Shown piece by piece: positions 57,191 to 64,000 of a stretch of DNA of 64,000 nucleotides. Each line of letters opens with the position of its first letter. The stretch's first letter is position 1. Source of the DNA: Branchiostoma lanceolatum. Its lineage: Eukaryota > Chordata > Leptocardii > Amphioxiformes > Branchiostomatidae. The stretch lies in contig NC_089729.1 in the NCBI RefSeq assembly GCF_035083965.1, positions 19,331,964 through 19,395,963 on the forward strand, written 5' to 3'. Under the pieces are notes generated by a model that saw only the letters and a list, made by a program, of their open reading frames with translations, made no database searches and was not told where the DNA came from. Position numbers and translations under genes: made by a program.

Positions 57191-58689
57191 AAAGGACGCC
57201 ATATTGGTTTGATACTGACGGTCCTACAGTGAAGCTACATGTATTTTTTGTTAAATTTCGTGTTAGGTGGGAGGATTTTTGATCAACATATCTGAAGATT
57301 TTCATGACATATCAAATACTACAGGCAGTGCAGGGAATAAATCGTCTGTTTAACAACAATAATTTACAAAAATCACAGTACAGAAGTCAACTTTGGGGTT
57401 GAGGTCAACCCAACTAGAAACCTATTGTGTTTTTTGCAGGCAAATATCACCCCTGGAAGAACCCGTAGTTCTAGTGCGTCATCAAAATAGCGTGGTTAGC
57501 CGGCAATGGAGCTCTGAAGTACCACAGATTCGTATTTTAATGAAGCTTCCTGGATATCAGTGTGTAATGTAACCTACCATATCAGTTTGCAGAGTGTCTT
57601 AAGATCATCTACAGCCAAATTCTTTTGCCATGCGATTTAATCAATTGCTAGGTAAACAATTGCGCCTCTTATATCTCGCACTATATGTTGAAAGAGCCTA
57701 ACATGACGATCATGGCTTTGAAAAATTCACATCATTCTTTCTGATATACTTGTGCTTTGTCACCTTAAAAGCTAGGCTATGTCACAAATCGACAGATTTC
57801 ACTCCGCCTCCTCTGTATTTTAACCTGCTCGTCACTTCCTGCCCAGTTCCTGTAGTTTGATTACACTTACTTGGAAAGAAAGATAAGTGCAGTGACCTCC
57901 AATATTGGGCTAGGCCTTCTGTTAAAGGTGCGAAGCAAATTAGGAAAAACAGTGGTTACAATATTGTCTCGAACACAAAGTATTTAAAAAAAAATGTTTT
58001 CGCATGTGCTACGAAAACGATAAAACCTGTTCTTCATCATATAATGGACGTAATTTAGGCCTTATAGAATCTAGAAACCCTTGTCTACGGTTCAAATTGG
58101 TATGGTCTTAGAACCGACGATAGAAAAGTCCCAAATCGATATAATGCACGGAGAGATTTGTACCATTTTGACAAGTCTGAGAGGGGAGGCTTATTTCTTT
58201 CTTCTGAAATCGAAGAGAAACCGGGGGATCTTATGCAAGCTCACATGTAGGATCATATACTATTTTGCCGACTACGCAATATACTTAGCAGCAACAGAAT
58301 AGACTCCACATAGCTTGAAAACAGTCGGGAGAGCATGAAAAAAAAAATGTTGACCCAAACTTTTCCATAGTCCCGGGAAAACAGCAACATTGTATTGTCA
58401 ACATCTACCGCGGCTATTTTCTAAAAGATTACATTTTCACTTGTCTTGTCAATCCCTTGTACCTGACAATATCCGGGTATTGCATGTGTATGTGTGGTCC
58501 TGGCTATCAACCAAAGGATGTACGTGTCCGCGTTCACGTTCATAGCCCTGACAAAAAAAGAACATCATCCAATAACGGTTAAAACTTCAAATGGTGTCGA
58601 ACCTCTGTCTTCGTAAGGAATATTAGAACTTTCTTGCGCTCATGTAGTATGTTAAAAAGGGAAATCTAGACGATTAAAGAAATGATACA

Positions 58690-59395
58690 GTGAACAGCAA
58701 CTATTGAGCAGACATCGATATGTTGTTCAATGAAAAGAAAACAATGTGTATGTTCTTCCCATGTTCCCGCTTCCGGTTACACAACCCACCCCCACAAGTG
58801 AAGCTATATGACTCCATGTTAGAATATGTCCCTTCTGCCAGTTACCTTGGTTATTTGTTTACCCCTGACTTGTCTGATAATTTAGCCATACAAGGTAATG
58901 TGAGAGGGCTTTACTCCAGAGCGAATTCACTTATACGTTAATTCCGTTTTTGCTCCGCGGAGGTTAAGAGGATTCTGTTTGAAAGTTACTGTTCCGTTAT
59001 GTACTGTGCACATATTTGGTCTGACTATAGCGTGGGGGTTATCTCCAAACTTCGTGTGGCTTTTAACAGCGCTCTGAAATTACTGCTCGGTGTGAGCAGG
59101 CAGACTAGCACAAGTTGGTTATTTGCAAACAACAGAATCGATTCTTTTGATGCCCGACTTCGAAAACTATCACACTCTTTTGTCTCCCGTTTGCTTTGTT
59201 CTGAGAATACTATCACAAAGACACTTGTTCATTCCGAGTCATTTTACTACAGCACATTCTGGAGCCATTATGTCAACATTGTTTTTAAAAGATAGTATGA
59301 GTTAGTTATATTGTATTGTATTTATTCTTATGTAGTCTCTGTATGTTGCATGATATGGGCCAGGTGCCTGAATTAAAGTTGAAATGAAATGAAAA
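58690..59395 (+). mobile_element. 3' fragment of a LINE (reverse transcriptase C-terminus)
   Basis: From about 58720 the plus strand reads LFNEKKTMCMFFPC, VPSASYLGYLFTPDL, then a TAA (58939-58941), then on in the same frame RFCSAEVKRILFESYCSVMY, LKLLLGVSRQTSTSW and FVSRLL. It closes at a stop near 59293. The 3' end has attaaagttgaaatgaaatg. 5'-truncated, one nonsense change; a different family from the LINE at 27.7 kb. Confidence 0.8.
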
Positions 59396-61191
59396 TGTGC
59401 AACATTTACTGGTAAAGGTATGCAAGGAACAAATCAAGAACATTCATTTTCAAAATTCGTCCCAAGCATAACTACTAAGTATTTTCCTCATCTGATAAAT
59501 AAGGTGAAATCTCTTCTTCAGAGCTACGAAAGGTTTACGGCTTTACATAAAGCTATTATCCCCTGTCTGCAGTTTTAGTTGGTACGGTCTGAAAAACAGC
59601 TCGTTACCGTGACTGTTCAGGCTGAAGTGGAATGATAGATGTGCCGGTGTCCCGTGCTGCCCTGGGCATTGACAGGGTTGTACCATTTTGATATGTTTGC
59701 GAGGGAAGATGTATTTCGCTCCTAAGAAACCTTCAAGCTAGTAGTTATGTCATTTTCTTTTTCGGTCAATATCCATTGAAGAAAAACTCGAAAACTACAA
59801 AGGTACACAAAAAAAGCGCTTGTAAGGTGACCTGAAGCACACCTGGAAGCTAGGAATGTTTTGATACGGATATCGACAGCCCGGATATCATATTTTCAAT
59901 ATCTATGCCATTATTAGTCTGTAAACGTTATCATTTAGTTTAATTATCACGTCGGTCCTTTATACCAGACAACACTCGGATACCGTTGTAATCTAATTGT
60001 TTATCTACATATCAGTATAACGTCATTTTATCAGTCAAAGTGTGCCTACCACGTATACGTAGATACACACGTTCTCAGGCAGAATTCAAAGCAGAAATCG
60101 TGAATCGTTCTGGCAACGCTTTATAATAGGACCAATATGTAAACTGATAATAGATGGAATATTCATTTTATGTTGACTTTTGACCGTAGAGTAACCACAA
60201 ATCCATATTTTCTTGTTTGTGTTTTAAGAATACGTAACGATTTTGCCGATCTCTGTGACCTCACAAAGTATATAAAAAAAAAATATTCGGCACAGAAGAT
60301 CTTTAAATTCCCAGATTTAATTCACCGTCGTATGGGTAGATATAACAAATTTTATTTTCGAATATAATGAAGGCTTAGAAGTATTTCTATTGTTCTAGTA
60401 TTCCAATAAATAGTAATTGCTAAGAAGCATTAATCAAATGAACAATTGATTATATTTTTGTTTGAGAGAGATACAACATTAGTGTTGTACCTTATAATTG
60501 TGCACACCTGAAACCAAAATTAGGTCAAAAAAATTATAGCTATTAACTAGGCTGACATTATTCAAAACGAAAATGTACTAGATTATACTCTTAATATATC
60601 TCCATTAAGTTTAAGATGTTCTCAAAATCAGAAATTGGCCTCGATATTTTGCGTTCTTATGATGTAAGGGATAAATTCCGTTAGCAAATTGATTGTTTCC
60701 TAGCAAGTTTGCTAGATTGAATATAGACTTCTGTTAGTACTAAGATTTTCTATATTTCTTATTCGTAAACTACTCATTATCGATTCCAGTTAAACAAAGC
60801 ACTTGCGCTAGCTCTAGATTGACTTCCTGTAACAAAATAATCTTGCATGTTTGTTCTTTCTTAAAAATAATGACATTGTGAGTACGTCAAACGCAATCTT
60901 GATGCTCTACACTCGGTCTAGATGTCAGATTTGACTCCATCCTGCAAAAACAAAACCCATACATTAATGATGTACTCAATTACATGATTAATAGATACAT
61001 TGTGAATTTTCGCGGTCTAATTATTTCTTGTCTAAATATTTCTACTTGAAAAAGCAATGTAGTTCAATAAAGCTTCAATGTTGTTTTGCATCCCTAACTG
61101 GCGTGGTAATGCTTTTAACGATTAACTTCAGCTTCATAAAAAAAATAGTTTTCAATAAACAAATAAACACTCCACATACCACATATAGTAT
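59396..61191. other. Intergenic between LINE fragment and WxxW gene
   Basis: Contains one more diverged donor-ending block at about 59571-59640 (ttggtacggtctgaaaaaca). The rest is AT-rich with no gene. It is downstream of the WxxW gene, so part of it is that gene's 3'UTR. Confidence 0.4.
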
Positions 61192-61463
61192 TCAGGCACA
61201 GCAGAAGCGCACTTCGTAGTCGAGGCAGTAGCGGTCAGTCTGGTCCCTATTCCTGCAGGCGAAGCCGACTGTCGTGTCAAAGCGGTAGAAAGTTTCTCCT
61301 GTTTGGGAGGCCGGGGTTTGGGTCCCTCGGCGACGGGCTTCGATGGCTGAGGGTGCAGAGCAGATCTGTCCAGGATTCTCCCGCAGGAGGTCGGTCAAAG
61401 TCTCCCAGTCCCCGGCGCCACTCGGGTTGTCACGGTCATACCAGCGCGTCCAGCGGGTACATG
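61192..61463 (-). CDS. WxxW-domain terminal exon
   Basis: Acceptor CCTATTTCAG; phase 1 start; ends in TGA at 61192-61194. The translation has CTRWTRWYDRDNPSGAGDWE, QICSAPSAIEARRR, TGETFYRFDTT and YCLDYEVRFCCA: the full WxxW module (mucin-2/CILP type, about 85 residues, Cys-rich). This is an extracellular module of secreted mucin-like or matrix proteins; biochemical role not established. It is the last exon of a gene entering from the right edge. Confidence 0.88.
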
Positions 61464-63619
61464 CTGAAATAGGTTCGTAAAATGGATCGTAACTACAACA
61501 TGAAGAAAGCAAAAGGGTTACCATAATGTCAATCATAAATCAACGTTTGAACGGGCCCGGGACTATAGAATAACCAAGGGCAGATAAGACTAGTTTCTAA
61601 CTCTTTGTGGAAACTCTTGTGCCAATTCATCTGCTGTTGTTTTTTCTTGCAGATTTTTTTTCTTCAAATACTTAGAAAAATACGATTTGGATTTTGCTAC
61701 CGGTGGAGGAGCTACAAACCTTTCATTTTTCATGAACGCAGCAGTGACGACCGACTAGATAACAACCCATCATTCCACATTTTAAGCTAGTAGGGATTGA
61801 AATATCCCCTTTGTGGTCGGAGAAAATTTATCAGGAATTCTATTCCTTTTTTTTTCAATAATCTTTATTTCTAAAGCAAAAGAAAATACATACAATGAAC
61901 CATCCTTCGAAACAAGTAGTACAAATCATAGTGATTCAAATAACAGTGCTGGTAATTAAAAAGTCAGCAAAATACGGTACCCCATTTGCAATGTTTCTAT
62001 TCCTTGTGCACTAACCTAAAAAAAGATAGTGACCATGTAACTTTGTTTTTCTTCAAAAATAGGTGTTTTAGGTTTTCTTCTATAATTGTAAAAAAAGATC
62101 ATAACTAACCCTTCGTATATTCGTTCTTTCGAAGGTAGTCTTATACGTTTTTCTAAAGTGAAATACACATAAAAGGAAACACTCTTTTAGATAGTTTTGT
62201 TGTCGTTGGAAAAACTGAGTTGGAAAACCCTTTACGACCCTTTAGAATGAGTATCAGACATTATCTTCCTGGATCCAAAATTGATACAATTGCCTCTGTT
62301 GACATTCAGAGAATTATTGAATTACTGAAAATGGAAATAGCAACGATCCTGACACTGATTTTATTTTCAAATCGTTCCGGAGTACAGTTTTTCGTTTTGA
62401 TTTCGGTTGTTTTCCGTTGTTTTCCATTGTTAATTTATAATTGTTCATAAATGACGGAATTTGTTTTGGGGTTCTTTTGGGGTTTTGGGTAATACTATGT
62501 AGAAAATACTCACGAGCACAGCAGAAGCGCACTTCGTAGTCGAGGCAGGAGCGGTCCCTCTGGTCACTGTTCTTGCAGCCGAAGCCGATTGTCGTGTCGA
62601 AGTGGTGGAACGTTTCTCCTGTTTGGTAGGCCGGGGTATGGATCCCTCGGACACGGGCTTCGATGGCCGAGGGTGAGGAGCAGATCTGTCCAGGATTTTC
62701 ATTCCGCAGCCAGGGAAAGGTCTCAGCGTCCCCCCAGCCACTCGGGTTGTCACGGTCATACCAGCGCGTCCAGCGGGTACATGGTACTAAAAAAGGTTCA
62801 AAAGTGGACAGTAACTGCTACGTACACGACAAATGCAACGTGGACACCATAATCATAATCTTAATCATAAATCAACTTTTGAATGGGGGGGGGGTCTATT
62901 GACACGGTAACCAGGGGCATTTAGCAAGGTAGCCTTAGCCTTTTATGTGGCAGACGTTTTCTTTATTCATGTCGCTTTTTATTTAAAAAAAGGAAGGGTA
63001 GGGAAAGAAACGATTGGATGAATAGCAACTTAATAGCAACGCTCTATTTCATATTTCCAGCTAGAGGAGAATCAGGTTTTCTCATTGTGGTCGGAAAAAA
63101 GGGATTCAACAATCCTCTTTCGGGTAAAAGAGAAAATAAAAGGGGAAAACCATGTATCACTTTTTTTCATTATAATAAGGTGTTTCAGGTATTTTTATAT
63201 TGTTAATGACAGCTGAACTAACCCGTCATAACTTCTTTAACCTGGGGGTGGTTTAATACGTCTTCCTTAAGTAGAATAGAGATTTAAAAAAACAAACTTC
63301 TGTTCAAGTATTTTTTTTGCTGAAAAAATGAGTTGTTAACGTTTCATATCTTTTTTTTACAAGATAGAGATCTAGAAGTTCCCTTTTTGGTATAATCGTT
63401 TGTACAACTGGCTGTCATGATAGTTTATTAGGCTGTTCTTTATTTAGTGAAAACAAAACAAAATTAATGGCAAAAAAGTTGACGGTGAGTTTATTCCTCA
63501 ATCGATTTCGTCTGTTTTGCTTTGGTTGCGGTTGTTTCCATTGTCATTCGTTTGTTCTTGATTTAAACAATCTGTTTTCGGTTTGCCTTTTGCTGTTTTC
63601 GGTATAAGTGACAACTCAC
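61464..63619. repeat. Tandem duplication introns of the WxxW gene
   Basis: The exon starts are spaced 1323 and 1106 bases apart. Next to each acceptor the intron ends share aaatcaac(g/t)tttgaa-type sequence (61540, 62870, 63970), showing that exon and intron were duplicated together. No other exon was seen in the introns. Confidence 0.6.
62514..62786 (-). CDS. WxxW-domain exon, middle copy
   Basis: 91 codons, phase 1-1, acceptor TTTTTTTAG, donor GTGAGT. Reads PCTRWTRWYDRDNPSGWGD, ENPGQICSSPSAIEARVRG, GETFHHFDTTIGFGCKN and LDYEVRFCCA. It differs from the right-hand copy by only about half a dozen bases, while the terminal copy is clearly more diverged. Introns are about 1.05 kb and show residual similarity too. 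Confidence 0.9.
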
Positions 63620-63892
63620 AGGGACAACAGAAGCGCACTTCGTAGTCGAGGCAGGAGCGGTCCCTCTGGTCGCTGTTCTTGCAGCCGAAGCCGATTGTCG
63701 TGTCGAAGTGGTGGAACGTTTCTCCTGTTTGGGAGGCCGGAGTATGGGTCCCTCGGACACGGGCTTCGATGGCCGAGGGTGAGGAGCAGATCTGTCCAGG
63801 ATTTTCATTCCGCAGCCAGGGAAAGGTCTCAGCGTCCCCCCAGCCACTCGGGTTGTCACGATCATACCAGCGCGTCCAGCGGGTACATGGTA
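63620..63892 (-). CDS. WxxW-domain exon, upstream copy
   Basis: 91 codons, phase 1-1, acceptor AACTTTAG, donor GTGAGT. Same module as at 62514-62786 with GTHTPASQTGETFHHFDTT and ending VRFCCP. The gene continues beyond 64000, so signal peptide and further repeats are outside the window. With symmetric phases, units can be added or lost without breaking the frame. Confidence 0.9.
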
Positions 63893-64000
63893 CTAAAGTT
63901 TGTTCAAAGGTTGTTTGTAAATGTTGTTAATAATATGAATAGAAAGTTGTCACCATTAACTAAATCATAAATAGACATTTGAACCGACCCGGTGCTATCC

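Noticed and set aside
62589-62902. Plus-strand frames opposite the WxxW exons (also at 63608-63970)
   Set aside because: Antisense shadows of the WxxW coding exons.

Overview
This is eukaryotic, intron-rich, repeat-dense genomic DNA. Gene content suggests a lancelet (Branchiostoma). There is a vertebrate-like CYP17-type P450, an NXPE-family gene, tandem WxxW-domain exons, sushi (CCP) exons joined in phase 1-1, and many non-LTR and DNA transposon remnants. The genus is inferred from this combination, not from a search. All recognisable host genes lie on the minus strand and were rebuilt by eye from splice sites and reading-frame phase.

Layout. 0-10.4 kb: a sushi-domain gene (first exon at 10.4 kb with a signal peptide, four CCP exons, one frameshifted). 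It is followed downstream by three phase 1-1 exons that look like tyrosine-rich cytoplasmic tails; the last two are a tandem duplication. Its introns hold a piggyBac-like MITE with TTAA ends (2281-3615) and a long TCTG-rich tract (4.65-6.9 kb) interrupted by a Harbinger-like MITE. 10.4-18.1 kb: no recognisable gene, but a four-unit tandem array built around a conserved block that ends in a splice donor on the minus strand. The block recurs at 37, 52 and 54-60 kb.

18.26-36.9 kb: a complete CYP17-like cytochrome P450. It has ten coding exons (494 codons, open throughout), a 5'UTR exon and a TATA box. Its introns hold a degenerate Tc1-like transposon, a nearly intact 6-kb LINE (ORF1 with an SGNH esterase, ORF2 with endonuclease and reverse transcriptase) in antisense, and, in the 5'UTR intron, a roughly 2-kb inverted repeat with a tRNA-derived SINE in each arm.

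37-44.9 kb: microsatellites, dispersed repeats, a 126-bp tandem satellite (seven copies), a degenerate multi-exon gene of probable transposon origin (41.5-42.9 kb) and a LINE tail fragment. 44.9-48.2 kb: an NXPE-like gene with all six coding exons recognisable but with one internal stop and three apparent frameshifts. 48-60 kb: mostly repeats, with a 5' LINE fragment and a 3' LINE fragment. 61.2-64 kb: three tandem WxxW-domain exons of a secreted protein gene that runs off the right edge; two are nearly identical.

The genes do not form a pathway. The window reads as a transposon-loaded euchromatic segment in which exon and segmental duplication is active. The most unusual items are the recurrent donor-ending block, the SINE-armed palindrome in the P450 5'UTR intron, and the duplicated tail exons of the sushi gene.
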